From positions 162,759 to 226,758 of the forward strand of contig NZ_JAHKJW010000001.1 of NCBI RefSeq assembly GCF_019710745.1: a DNA stretch of 64,000 bases. Reading direction: 5' to 3'. The DNA comes from Streptomyces beigongshangae (GTDB lineage: Bacteria > Actinomycetota > Actinomycetes > Streptomycetales > Streptomycetaceae). Positions 17,555-25,743 of the stretch are shown here, piece by piece (the stretch's first letter is position 1; each line of letters begins with the position of its first letter). The position numbers were made by a program, and so were the translations under genes. Below the pieces are notes generated by a model, which was not told the DNA's origin, did not search any database, and saw nothing but the letters and a program-made list of their open reading frames with translations.

Positions 17555-18643
17555 CTACTCGGTCTTGACCGTGACCTTGCCGCTGACGATGTCCTCCTCG
17601 GCCTTGGCGACGGCCGCGACGACATCGGTCATGGCCCGGTACTTCGGGTTGGAGTCGGCGAAGCCCACGCCGCCCGACTTCAGGTCGCCCCGGTGCTCAC
17701 CGGAGAGCGGCTTCCCCTCGACGACGGACTTGGTGACCTCGTAGACGGCGCCGCCGACGTCCTTGAGGGCCGAGCCGAGGATCCAGTCCCTGGACGCGGC
17801 GAGGGCCTTCTGCTTGTACTGGTCCGAGTCGACGCCGATCGCCCAGACCTTCTCGGCCGCGGCCTCCTGGATGACGCCCTGGCCGGACAGGCCCGCCGCG
17901 TGGTAGATCACGTCCGCGCCGGCCTCTATCTGGCCGCCGGCGGCCTCCTTGCCCATGCTCGGGTTGGCGAAGCCGCCGTCCTCGGGCTTCTCGGTGAGGT
18001 ACCGCTTCTCGACCTTGATCTTCGGGTCCACCGACGCGACGCCCTGGACGAAGCCCGCCTCGAACTTGTGGATCAGCGGGATGTCCACCCCGCCGATGAA
18101 GCCGACGTGCTTCTTCTTGCTGGTCTCGGCGGCGGCGACACCGGCGAGGTAGGAAGCCTGCTCCTCGGCGAACACCATGTCGGCGACGTTGTCCGCCTTG
18201 ACCTGGGCGTCGTCGATGACGGCGAAGGTGAGGTCCGGGTACTTGGCGGAGACCTCCTTCACCGCGGGGGCGTAGATGTAGCCGACGCCGATGATGGGGT
18301 TGTAGCCGGCCTTCGCCATCTGGGTCAGACGCTGCACCTTGTCGGCGTCCGCCTCGCCGTCGCTCGGCTCGATGTCGTTGCCGCCGATCTTGAATTCCTT
18401 GCGGGCCTTCTCGAACCCGGAGTAGGCGGCGTCGTTGAAGGACTGGTCGCCCCGGCCGCCGATGTCGTAGGCGAGACCGATGCCCTTGCCCTGGTAGCCG
18501 GAGTCCGGGCCGGAGTCGCTGTCGCCGCCCGACGACTCGTTGCTGGTCTCACCGCAGCCGGCGGCCGCGAGGACTACGACCGCGGCGGCGGCAACGGCCT
18601 GCGAGAGCCTTGTCCTCCGGGCGATCCGAGAATTCCGACGCAT
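17555..18643 (-). CDS. BMP-family nucleoside-binding lipoprotein 2
   Basis: Paralogue of the neighbouring lipoprotein, 362 residues, with an Arg-rich signal peptide and lipobox LAAAGC (Cys near 30). It has the same Bmp landmarks: AYDIGGRGDQSFNDAA, GVGYIYAP, HKFEAGFVQG and ADVIYHAAGLSGQG. Differences concentrate in loops, so the two probably divide ligand range or expression. It has its own operator-like site (18704-18715) and a terminator at 17372-17408. The permease and ATPase genes are shared with the first copy. Confidence 0.93.
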   Translation of the reverse strand: MRRNSRIARRTRLSQAVAAAAVVVLAAAGCGETSNESSGGDSDSGPDSGYQGKGIGLAYDIGGRGDQSFNDAAYSGFEKARKEFKIGGNDIEPSDGEADADKVQRLTQMAKAGYNPIIGVGYIYAPAVKEVSAKYPDLTFAVIDDAQVKADNVADMVFAEEQASYLAGVAAAETSKKKHVGFIGGVDIPLIHKFEAGFVQGVASVDPKIKVEKRYLTEKPEDGGFANPSMGKEAAGGQIEAGADVIYHAAGLSGQGVIQEAAAEKVWAIGVDSDQYKQKALAASRDWILGSALKDVGGAVYEVTKSVVEGKPLSGEHRGDLKSGGVGFADSNPKYRAMTDVVAAVAKAEEDIVSGKVTVKTE

Positions 18644-18703
18644 GAGAGAGCACTCCTTACCTTCCCCAACGGCGCCGTCGCCGACGCTGACTGCGGCGAA
18701 CCG

Positions 18704-18715
18704 TAACGCGCGTAG
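18704..18715. promoter_or_regulatory. Operator-like variant TAACGCGCGTAG upstream of BMP gene 2
   Basis: Same 12-mer as at 17288-17299. On the minus strand it is followed by TACGGT, a plausible -10. Confidence 0.5.
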
Positions 18716-18825
18716 AAGGGGAGGGGAACGGGGTTCCTCACGGCCGTTACCGATTCGTGCCGACGGCCTGTTACGAACGTCCGCCGCCGGTTACGTCCGG
18801 GTGACGCGGGTGGACGAAGGGGGTG

Positions 18826-18870
18826 CGGCGGACGGAAGGGACGCCCCCTCGGCGCCCCTTCCGTCCGCCG
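18826..18870 (-). terminator. Hairpin terminator downstream of the amidohydrolase gene
   Basis: A 15-bp perfect stem (18826-18840 with 18856-18870) and 15-nt loop begin about 20 nt past the stop of the M20 gene. Confidence 0.65.
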
Positions 18871-18890
18871 GCCGCCCCGGCCTCCGTGCG

Positions 18891-20123
18891 TCAGCCCCGC
18901 GCGTCCAGGAGGGCGGCCGCGGTGAAGAGCTCGACGCCCACCGTGATGGCCGACTCGTCGACGTCGAAGTTCCCCTGGTGCAGGTCCCGTACGGTCCGCT
19001 CGCCCGGCGGGCGCACGCCGAGGCGGGCCATGGCGCCGGGCACGTGCTCCAGGTACCAGGAGAAGTCCTCCCCGCCCATGCTCTGTTCGGTGCCCTCGAC
19101 GGAGTCGGACCCGAGCCGGGCGGTCATCGCCCCCCGCAGCAGGTCGGTCACGCCCGGGTCGTTGACGACCGGCGGCACCCCGCGCACGTAGGTGATCTGG
19201 GACTTGGCCCGGTGCAGCGCGGCGACCTCGTCGACGGCGGCGTGCACCAGGTCGGGTGCGTTCCGCCAGGCGTCGAGGTCCAGGCACCGTACGGTCCCGG
19301 AGAGCTCGGCGCGCTGCGGGATCACGTTGCAGGCGTGGCCCGACTCGATGCGTCCCCAGGTCAGGGAGAGTCCGGCGCGGACGTCGACCCGCCGGGCGAC
19401 GACCGCCGGCACGTCGACGGCGACCCGGGCGGCGGCGGTGACGAGATCGGTGGTGAGGTGCGGTCGCGCGGTGTGCCCGCCGGGGCCGTCCAGCCGGACC
19501 TCGACACGGTCGCAGGCGGAGGTGATGGGCCCGTACCGCAGGCCGACGCGCCCGGCGTCGACCCTCGGGTCGCAGTGGACGGCGACGATCCGCCCGACCC
19601 CGTCCAGGCCGCCGCACTTGATGACCTCGGTGGCGCCGCCGGGGAGCACTTCCTCGGCGGGCTGGAAGATCAGGCGCACGGCCCGGTCGAGGAGGCCCCT
19701 GGCGTACAGGTCCGCGAGGACGAGGGCGGCGCCCAGGACGATGGTCGTGTGCACGTCGTGTCCGCAGGCGTGGGCCCGGTCGGGCACCGTCGACCGGTAC
19801 GCGCATCCGGTCTTCATGTCCGGAATGGGCAGCCCGTCGATGTCCGCGCGCAGGGCCAGCATCGGAAGCGCGGGGTCCGGTACGCCGACGTCACAGATGA
19901 GCCCGGTCCCCGTGTCGAGCACACGGGGCCGCAGACCGGCGCGCTCCAGCCTCTCCTTGATCGCCGCGGTGGTGCGGAACTCCTGGTTGCCCAGCTCCGG
20001 GTGCATGTGGAGGTCACGCCGGAACGCGACGAGTTCGGCGCGCAGCGCCTCGGACAGCGTGCCGGGAAGCGACGTTTCCCCGGACGGATCGGCCTCGGAC
20101 TCTTGGGACATCAGTTGGTTCAC
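18891..20123 (-). CDS. M20-family amidohydrolase
   Basis: Zinc peptidase-fold amidohydrolase of 410 residues, the type that hydrolyses N-acyl amino acids or hippurate-like amides. Landmarks are HMHPELGNQEFRT near residue 40, the metal-binding HACGHDVHTT near residue 117, QPAEE near residue 153 and a C-terminal MGGEDFSWYLEH. Physiological substrate unknown. It sits alone between the lipoprotein genes and the glycopolymer cluster. GTG at 20123 is preceded 7 nt away by TACCCT, so it may be leaderless; ATG at 20111 is the other possible start. Confidence 0.9.
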   Translation of the reverse strand: MNQLMSQESEADPSGETSLPGTLSEALRAELVAFRRDLHMHPELGNQEFRTTAAIKERLERAGLRPRVLDTGTGLICDVGVPDPALPMLALRADIDGLPIPDMKTGCAYRSTVPDRAHACGHDVHTTIVLGAALVLADLYARGLLDRAVRLIFQPAEEVLPGGATEVIKCGGLDGVGRIVAVHCDPRVDAGRVGLRYGPITSACDRVEVRLDGPGGHTARPHLTTDLVTAAARVAVDVPAVVARRVDVRAGLSLTWGRIESGHACNVIPQRAELSGTVRCLDLDAWRNAPDLVHAAVDEVAALHRAKSQITYVRGVPPVVNDPGVTDLLRGAMTARLGSDSVEGTEQSMGGEDFSWYLEHVPGAMARLGVRPPGERTVRDLHQGNFDVDESAITVGVELFTAAALLDARG

Positions 20124-20371
20124 CCTCTGAAGGGTAGGGCGACGCGACGGCCGACGGAGCTACGATCAACAAAATTTCAACCCGTTCGGGAAGAAAAGCC
20201 GACCGCGCGACGCATAGGTATCGACTGGGTTGGGTACACTCGCCCGGCTTTCCGGGCGGTTGGTCCTTCGCCTGCCCAGCCCACCGGCTGTCTACGCATA
20301 CCACGCATACAAGCCCCTGAACGATTCTGTTCAACTGCCGGACACAACCGCGCCGGTGCCCGTCCCGTGTC

Positions 20372-21805
20372 TCAGCCGGCGCTCACGGCCGACAGCCGGT
20401 GGACGTCGCGCGCCGTGCCGGTGACCCCCGACAGGAAGCCCTGGGCCCGGGGGGAGGCGCTCTCGGTGAGCCAGGCCGGGTCTATGTCCAGGACGGCGAC
20501 CCTGACCTCCGTGCCGGCCAGGGCGAGCGGCAGGGTGTGCACCACCGTCGACGGGAAGCTCAGGATCGTACGGCCGATGGGGCCGCGACGGGCGATCAGT
20601 TCGAGGGGCAGGTCCGGGCGGACGATCTCCAGACCGGTCTCGACGGCCAGCCGGTGCAGCTTCTCGGAGCCCTCCCTGCGGTGCGCGAAGTACCGGGTGG
20701 CCCCGTGGGCGACGGCCAGGCCCCTCACCGCTTCCAGATAGCGGTCGGGGTCCACGACGCCCGTCTCCACCAGGGAGGTGCCGACCAGGTCGGCGCCCTT
20801 CGTGATGCGGGGCGGGCCGAACCGGGCACGGGTCCAGGCGAAGTCGTTGACCGTGATGTCGACGCCCTCGGGCGTCTCGGTGATCGGCATGGAGGAGAAG
20901 ACCTCCACCCGCCGGCCCGCTCCGGGGGTGAGCCGGCGGCGGGCCCGGGCCGAGACCGGTGCGAAGACCAGGTCCCGGGCCCCGGGGCGCCCGCCGCGCC
21001 GGTGCCACCGCACCAGGCGCTCGCCCCGCGCGAGCTGGGAGACGAACTCCATGGTCGCGGTCCCGTCGTCCACGACGACGAGGTCGCGGGCGCGGGTGAT
21101 GGTCAGCAGCAGCTGCACGTACCGCGAGAAGGGGTCGCCCATCACGATGCGCCGTGCCCGGCGCAGCAGCGGGGCGAGCCCGCCGACCGTGTGGAACGGC
21201 GCGGAGGTGCCGCCCCTCGCCTCCTCCCAGCGCACGTCGTAGCCCTCGTTGCGGGCCAGCTCGGCCATGCGCCGCAGCTGTCCGCGGGTCATCGGGTCGG
21301 TGGGGGACAGGACGACGAGGGTGAGCCCGCCGTCGGTCCCCGGGGCCCCGGGGCCGGAGGCGCCCGGCCCGGAGGACGCGCCGGGCAGGCCGGTTGCGCC
21401 GGAACGGCCAGTTCCGTCGGTTCCGCCGGAACGGCCGGTCCCGCCGGTTTCGCCGGACCCACCGGGTCCACCGGTCCCACCGGCATGACCGGTCGCGCCG
21501 GAACGGTCGGTCCCACCGGTCGCGCCGGAACGGTCGGACTCGCCAAAACCGCCGGGCCCGCCGGTTTCACCGGACCCGCCGGTCGTGCCGGAAAGGCCGG
21601 TCGTGCCGACTCCGGCGGGCTCGCCGGCCCCACCGGCCCCCGGCTCCGGGCCCGGGGGCCCGGAGGTCTCGCCCGTCGGCCGGCGGGCTGCCCGCCGGCC
21701 GTGCGCGTGCGCCCACTCCAGGACGTTCAGGAGCTGCACCGGGCTCTCCACGAAAGCCAGCGTGGCGGGTGACTGGGGGCCGGTGGACCCGGCGCGGGGA
21801 CTCAT
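20372..21805 (-). CDS. Glycosyltransferase-like protein with collagen-like insertion
   Basis: Protein of 477 residues, last gene of the minus-strand glycopolymer operon. The flanks resemble sialyltransferase-type (GT52/polysialyltransferase-like) proteins: LAFVESPVQLLNVLEWAH at residues 16-33, then TLVVLSPTD, VVDDGTATMEF, YFAHRREGSEKLHRL and SFPSTVVHTLPLAL, which carries the HP-like CMP-sugar end of the fold. Residues ~41-160 between the first and second strands are Gly/Thr/Ser/Pro-rich with Gly at nearly every third position. That block is unlikely to be catalytic and may be lineage-specific. Predicted role: transfer of an activated nonulosonic acid. Family assignment is moderate. Confidence 0.7.
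   Translation of the reverse strand: MSPRAGSTGPQSPATLAFVESPVQLLNVLEWAHAHGRRAARRPTGETSGPPGPEPGAGGAGEPAGVGTTGLSGTTGGSGETGGPGGFGESDRSGATGGTDRSGATGHAGGTGGPGGSGETGGTGRSGGTDGTGRSGATGLPGASSGPGASGPGAPGTDGGLTLVVLSPTDPMTRGQLRRMAELARNEGYDVRWEEARGGTSAPFHTVGGLAPLLRRARRIVMGDPFSRYVQLLLTITRARDLVVVDDGTATMEFVSQLARGERLVRWHRRGGRPGARDLVFAPVSARARRRLTPGAGRRVEVFSSMPITETPEGVDITVNDFAWTRARFGPPRITKGADLVGTSLVETGVVDPDRYLEAVRGLAVAHGATRYFAHRREGSEKLHRLAVETGLEIVRPDLPLELIARRGPIGRTILSFPSTVVHTLPLALAGTEVRVAVLDIDPAWLTESASPRAQGFLSGVTGTARDVHRLSAVSAG
21326..21685 (-). repeat. Low-complexity coding repeat, collagen-like Gly-X-Y
   Basis: Encodes residues ~41-160 of the glycosyltransferase-like protein. From about residue 67 onwards triplets such as GTT, GLS, GAT, GGP and GRS follow one another, with a glycine in nearly every third position. 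The DNA is a degenerate 9-bp-period repeat and prone to length change. Confidence 0.8.
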
Positions 21806-21852
21806 CGACGTACGACCGTCGCTTCCCTGGATTCCGGAGGGGTGGGAGTGGC

Positions 21853-22791
21853 TCAGACCGAGACGGGCTCGCCGGCGGCCGCGGCGATCTCGGACTCGGC
21901 GACGACGCCCGGGACGCGGCGCAGCTTCTTCATCGGGCCCAGCTCGGACTCGTAGACCTTCTTGACGCCGTCGCCGAGGGACGCCTCGATGGTGCGGATG
22001 TCGCGCACCAGACGGGTCAGGCCCTGCGGCTCGACGGAGGCGGCCTGGTCGGAGCCCCACATCGCGCGGTCCAGGGTGATGTGGCGCTCGACGAAGGTGG
22101 CGCCGAGGGCGACCGCGGCGAGCGTGGTCTGCAGGCCGGTCTCGTGGCCGGAGTAGCCGATCGGGACGTTCGGGTACTCGGCCTGGAGGGTGTTGATGAC
22201 GCGGAGGTTGAGCTCCTCGGCCTGCGCCGGGTACGTCGAGGTGGCGTGGCACATCAGGATGTTGTCGCTGCCGAGGACCTCGACCGCGTGGCGGATCTGC
22301 TTCGGCGTCGACATGCCGGTGGAGAGGATGACCGTGCGGCCGGTGGCGCGCAGGGCGCGCAGCAGCTCGTCGTCGGTGAGGGAGGCGGAGGCGACCTTGT
22401 GGGCCGGGACGTCGAACTTCTCCAGGAAGGCGACGGCCTCGGTGTCCCACGGGGAGGCGAACCAGTCGATGTTCTTCGACTTGGCGTACTCGTCGATCTG
22501 GCGGTACTCGTCCTCGCCGAACTCCACGCGGTGGCGGTAGTCGATGTAGGTCATGCGGCCCCAGGGGGTGTCGCGCTCGATGTCCCACTGGTCGCGCGGG
22601 GTGCAGATCTCCGGGGTGCGCTTCTGGAACTTCACGGCGTCGCAGCCGGCCTCGGCGGCCGCGTCGATCAGCTTGAAGGCGTTCTCCAGCTCACCGTTGT
22701 GGTTGATGCCGATCTCGCCGACGACGTAGACGGGGTGGCCGGGGCCGGCGGTCTTGGAACCGAACTTGCGCAGGCGGGAGTTGGTGCTCAT
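21853..22791 (-). CDS. neuB: NeuB-like nonulosonic acid synthase (probable Kdn-9-phosphate or sialic acid synthase)
   Basis: Aldolase-class enzyme of 312 residues that condenses phosphoenolpyruvate with a hexose or its phosphate. The TIM-barrel landmarks GEIGINHNG, DAVKFQKR, ILSTGMST and ERHITLDR are intact. Known NeuB proteins carry a C-terminal SAF (antifreeze-like) domain; this one stops right after the barrel, so it lacks it. The next gene upstream carries a HAD phosphatase domain, which points to a phosphorylated product such as Kdn-9-P rather than free Neu5Ac. It is the third gene of a four-gene operon. Confidence 0.9.
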   Translation of the reverse strand: MSTNSRLRKFGSKTAGPGHPVYVVGEIGINHNGELENAFKLIDAAAEAGCDAVKFQKRTPEICTPRDQWDIERDTPWGRMTYIDYRHRVEFGEDEYRQIDEYAKSKNIDWFASPWDTEAVAFLEKFDVPAHKVASASLTDDELLRALRATGRTVILSTGMSTPKQIRHAVEVLGSDNILMCHATSTYPAQAEELNLRVINTLQAEYPNVPIGYSGHETGLQTTLAAVALGATFVERHITLDRAMWGSDQAASVEPQGLTRLVRDIRTIEASLGDGVKKVYESELGPMKKLRRVPGVVAESEIAAAAGEPVSV

Positions 22792-22805
22792 GGTGGAGAA
22801 GTTCC

Positions 22806-24080
22806 TTACTTGTCGAGGGAGTCGAGAGAAGGGCCGAGGATCCAGCTGGCGATCTCTCGGATCGCGCCGTCGCCGCCGGGGACGGTGGTGACCGCGCGTG
22901 CGGCGCCGCGTACGACGTCGTGGGCGCTCGCGACCGCCACGGGCCAGCCCACGAGGGCGAAGCACGGGAGGTCGTTGACGTCGTTGCCGACGTAGAGCAC
23001 GCGCTCGGGCGCGATGCCCTGTTCCTCGCACCACTGCTTCAGCGCGAGGTCTTTCCGGTCGATGCCGTGCAGCACGGGGATCTTGAGCTTCCGTGCGCGG
23101 GCGGCGACGACCGGGTTCTGCTCCGTGGAGAGGATCAGCATCGTCAGGCCGCTCCTGCGGAGGGCCGCGATGCCGAGTCCGTCCCCGCGGTGCACGGAGA
23201 CGAACTCCTTTCCGTCGGAGTCGATCAGCACCCTGTCGTCGGTCTGGGTGCCGTCGAAGTCGAGGACGACCGCGTCGATGTCCTCGGCGGTCGGGAGGGC
23301 GCCGGGCCGGTTCGCGTCGAAGAGCGGCGCGAGGGCCCGGGCGCGGGCGAGGTCGTGCGGGTCGTCGATCTCCAGGACCCGCGCGGGGTCGGTCCGCACG
23401 AGCTCGGTCCGCCCGAAGAAGCGGTGCTTGTGCTCGCGCAGGCCGGCCGCGTCCATGCAGTACGCGGCGCCGGTCTCCAGCAGGTCCTGGGGCCGGTCCT
23501 GGCGGCGCGGCCGGAAGGACTTGTCGTGGTTGACGCCGTAACCGCCGGCGGCGGCGGAGGGCGCGGGGGCGGCGTGGCCGCCGTCCGCCGCGGCGAACGC
23601 CTCGTCCTCGTCCCGCCAGATGAACCCGTGGAAGGGGGCCACCGTCAGTGCGGTGTCCGCGCCGTTCCGCACGACCGCGCCCGCCACCGCGTCTATGTCC
23701 TCGCGGACGATGAACGGGCTGGTGCACTGCACGAGGAGCACGGCGTCCACGGCGGAGCCGTGCAGCGTCTCGTGGGCGTCCATGGCGTGCAGGACGGCCG
23801 CCTCGGAGGTCGCCGTGTCACCGGCGATGGCGGCGGGCCGCAGCACGACCTCGGCGCCGGCCTCGCGGGCCGCGGCGGCGATCGCCTGGTCGTCGGTGGA
23901 GACCACGACGTCCGTGACGAGCCGGGCCGCCCGGCACTCGCGCACCGCGCGGGCGACCAGCGGCACGCCGCCGACGGGGAGCAGGTTCTTGGCGGGAACG
24001 CCCTTGGACCCGCCCCGCGCGGGAATCACCGCGAGCACACGCGGCACGGCCGCGAGCCGCCCCGCTTCCGAGTTGGTCAT
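22806..24080 (-). CDS. neuA: Bifunctional CMP-nonulosonate synthetase / HAD phosphatase
   Basis: Fusion protein of 424 residues. Residues 1-~240 form an acylneuraminate cytidylyltransferase: VIPARGGSKGVPAKNL binds CTP, then VVSTDD, and VQCTSPF. Residues ~265-424 form a KdsC-like HAD phosphatase with DFDGTQTDD as nucleophile motif and YVGNDVNDL at the end. A fused phosphatase would dephosphorylate the NeuB product before activation with CMP. Both catalytic domains look complete. A region around residues 165-195 is Ala/Gly-rich and unusual. Only 14 nt separate it from the NeuB gene, so co-transcription is certain. Confidence 0.92.
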   Translation of the reverse strand: MTNSEAGRLAAVPRVLAVIPARGGSKGVPAKNLLPVGGVPLVARAVRECRAARLVTDVVVSTDDQAIAAAAREAGAEVVLRPAAIAGDTATSEAAVLHAMDAHETLHGSAVDAVLLVQCTSPFIVREDIDAVAGAVVRNGADTALTVAPFHGFIWRDEDEAFAAADGGHAAPAPSAAAGGYGVNHDKSFRPRRQDRPQDLLETGAAYCMDAAGLREHKHRFFGRTELVRTDPARVLEIDDPHDLARARALAPLFDANRPGALPTAEDIDAVVLDFDGTQTDDRVLIDSDGKEFVSVHRGDGLGIAALRRSGLTMLILSTEQNPVVAARARKLKIPVLHGIDRKDLALKQWCEEQGIAPERVLYVGNDVNDLPCFALVGWPVAVASAHDVVRGAARAVTTVPGGDGAIREIASWILGPSLDSLDK

Positions 24081-24113
24081 TCGCTGTACTCCTTGATGAA
24101 GGGCTGCCGTATG

Positions 24114-24143
24114 GCGCCCCGAAAGGGGCGCGGGGAACTGCGC
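24114..24143 (-). repeat. Dispersed palindromic intergenic repeat, copy 3
   Basis: Minus-strand copy of the GCGCAGTTCCCCGCGCCCC family with flanking GGGGCGC arm, inside the 130-nt gap of the glycopolymer operon. Confidence 0.75.
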
Positions 24144-24210
24144 GACCAGCCACGACGGATCCGCGGGCGCAGGGCGGCGGTGGGTCGCCGGGTCCCCGGC
24201 GAGGGGAAGC

Positions 24211-25545
24211 TCACAGCTCCCCCATCCGCCGGATGACCGGGGCCACCCGCTGCACCCCGTGCCGGTAGGCACCGCGCGCGGCCCGCCGCACGATCTGCCG
24301 CACGGGCCCCGGCTCCCGGTCGGCGTCGGGCGCGCCCGGCAGCGGGCTGCCGTCCGGCGCGAGGTGGTGGCGGGCGAGGATGCCGGGCAGGTAGCCGGGC
24401 GCGGTGACGGGCGTGTAGTAGGGGGCGAGGGCGGGCAGCGGTCCGCCCGCGAGCAGCCCGGCGATGCGTTCGCGGGCCGCGTCGAAGGCGTTCTCGTACG
24501 AGCCGTCGGCGCCCACGCCCTGCCGGGCGACCCAGCGCTCGTCGGGCGACGGGACGTGCCCGTCGTCGAGCTGGTCCCAGGAGGCCAGGCACCCGGAGCC
24601 GACGAAGTGGTGGTTGCCGAGCGACTCGCGCACCCCGAGGTCGGTGAGGACCACGGTGGGGATCCGGCGGTGCAGGGACTCCAGGGCCGCCGTCGAGCTG
24701 ACGGTGACCAGCAGGTCCGTACGGTCGAGGACCTCGCCCATGTGCCCGTACACGAGGCGGAGGTTGGCGGGCAGGCCGCCCGGGACCCGCTCCGCGAGGC
24801 GCTGGTAGGGCTGCTCCTCGATGTGCGTGGTGTGCTCGCCCGGCTTGGACCGCAGCTTCAGCAGGACCTCGCGGTCCGGGTGCAGCCGGGCGTGCCGGAC
24901 CAGCCGGTTCAGCAGGTACGTACGGTCCTTGCGGCTCTCCGGCACGGAGGGCTGCGCGGCGAAGACGACCGTGTACGGGTCGTGCTTCTCGTACGGGGCG
25001 CCGCCGAGGAACGGCAGCGCGACCTCGGTCACCGAGGAGGCGTCGGCGCCCACCCCCTCGTACACGGCGCGGAAACGCTCCGCGTCCTGGCGGGAGTTGG
25101 CGAGGACGAGGTCCGCGCCGTGCCGCAGCAGCAGCCCGTCGGCGAGCTTCTCGTAGACGACGCCGACATAGCCGGTGACGACCACGGGCCGCCGCGTGCT
25201 CCCCGTCGCCGCGCGCTCCCGCCACTGGTGGGAGAGCCCGTGCAGCATCGCCTGGACGCCGCCGCCGACGAGGGACAGCACGAGGACGTCGTACGCGGCG
25301 TCCTCGCGGGCCATCTCCCGCAGGAACTCCGCGGCGGTGACCTCCCGCAGGGAGTCCGCGCGGACGCCGACCTCTTCGAGCTGACGGGCGGTGGGGGTCG
25401 CACGGCCCCTCAGGAGGTAGCCGTCGAGCCTGATGTCCGAATCGGCCGGTGCGATACGGTTCGCGGTGAGCGCGCCCCATTTCCACCGGGTGTCGGAATC
25501 GGCGAGTACGGCTGCTCGCAGGGGCTTCGTGGTACTTGCTGGCAC
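24211..25545 (-). CDS. Putative glycosyltransferase (DUF6716-type)
   Basis: First gene of the minus-strand operon, 444 residues. It has a GT-B-like pattern: an N-terminal strand RAAVLADSDTRWKWG, VLVLSLVGGG, VVVTGYVGVVYEK, and a C-terminal half with VTVSSTAALESLHRRIPTVV, which resembles the sugar-nucleotide-binding domain of capsule and CDP-glycerol-type transferases. I recognise it as the DUF6716 group found beside NeuA/NeuB genes in actinobacteria. No signal peptide. It may add a hexose or nonulosonic acid to the wall polymer on the cytoplasmic side. Confidence 0.78.
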   Translation of the reverse strand: MPASTTKPLRAAVLADSDTRWKWGALTANRIAPADSDIRLDGYLLRGRATPTARQLEEVGVRADSLREVTAAEFLREMAREDAAYDVLVLSLVGGGVQAMLHGLSHQWRERAATGSTRRPVVVTGYVGVVYEKLADGLLLRHGADLVLANSRQDAERFRAVYEGVGADASSVTEVALPFLGGAPYEKHDPYTVVFAAQPSVPESRKDRTYLLNRLVRHARLHPDREVLLKLRSKPGEHTTHIEEQPYQRLAERVPGGLPANLRLVYGHMGEVLDRTDLLVTVSSTAALESLHRRIPTVVLTDLGVRESLGNHHFVGSGCLASWDQLDDGHVPSPDERWVARQGVGADGSYENAFDAARERIAGLLAGGPLPALAPYYTPVTAPGYLPGILARHHLAPDGSPLPGAPDADREPGPVRQIVRRAARGAYRHGVQRVAPVIRRMGEL

Positions 25546-25730
25546 ACCGGAGACGCTAGGAAGCGATTCCGATCACCGGCCCAACCGGAATACAACAAAG
25601 GGTTAACAGCACATCGCCGAATGGCGACCCGGCCCCCGATCCGCGCCCTATAAAGCCTGGTTCACCATTCCGCCACGCGTCGTTCACCTGGTATCCCACC
25701 AACGGTCAAGACGAATGCCGGGCCGCCGCC

Positions 25731-25736
25731 TAACGT
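25731..25736 (+). promoter_or_regulatory. Candidate leaderless -10 element of the glycosyltransferase operon
   Basis: TAACGT ends 7 nt before the GTG at 25744 and there is no Shine-Dalgarno. The 198-nt gap to the divergent operon must hold both promoters. Confidence 0.4.
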
Positions 25737-25743
25737 CACGTGG

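Noticed and set aside
18540..20741. Long plus-strand frame antisense to the amidohydrolase
   Set aside because: Shadow of the M20 gene, with no start signal and low-complexity composition.
20372..22588. A single 738-codon gene covering both NeuB and the transferase
   Set aside because: The upstream part of the frame is the shadow of NeuB; the transferase begins at 21805 after the NeuB stop at 21853.
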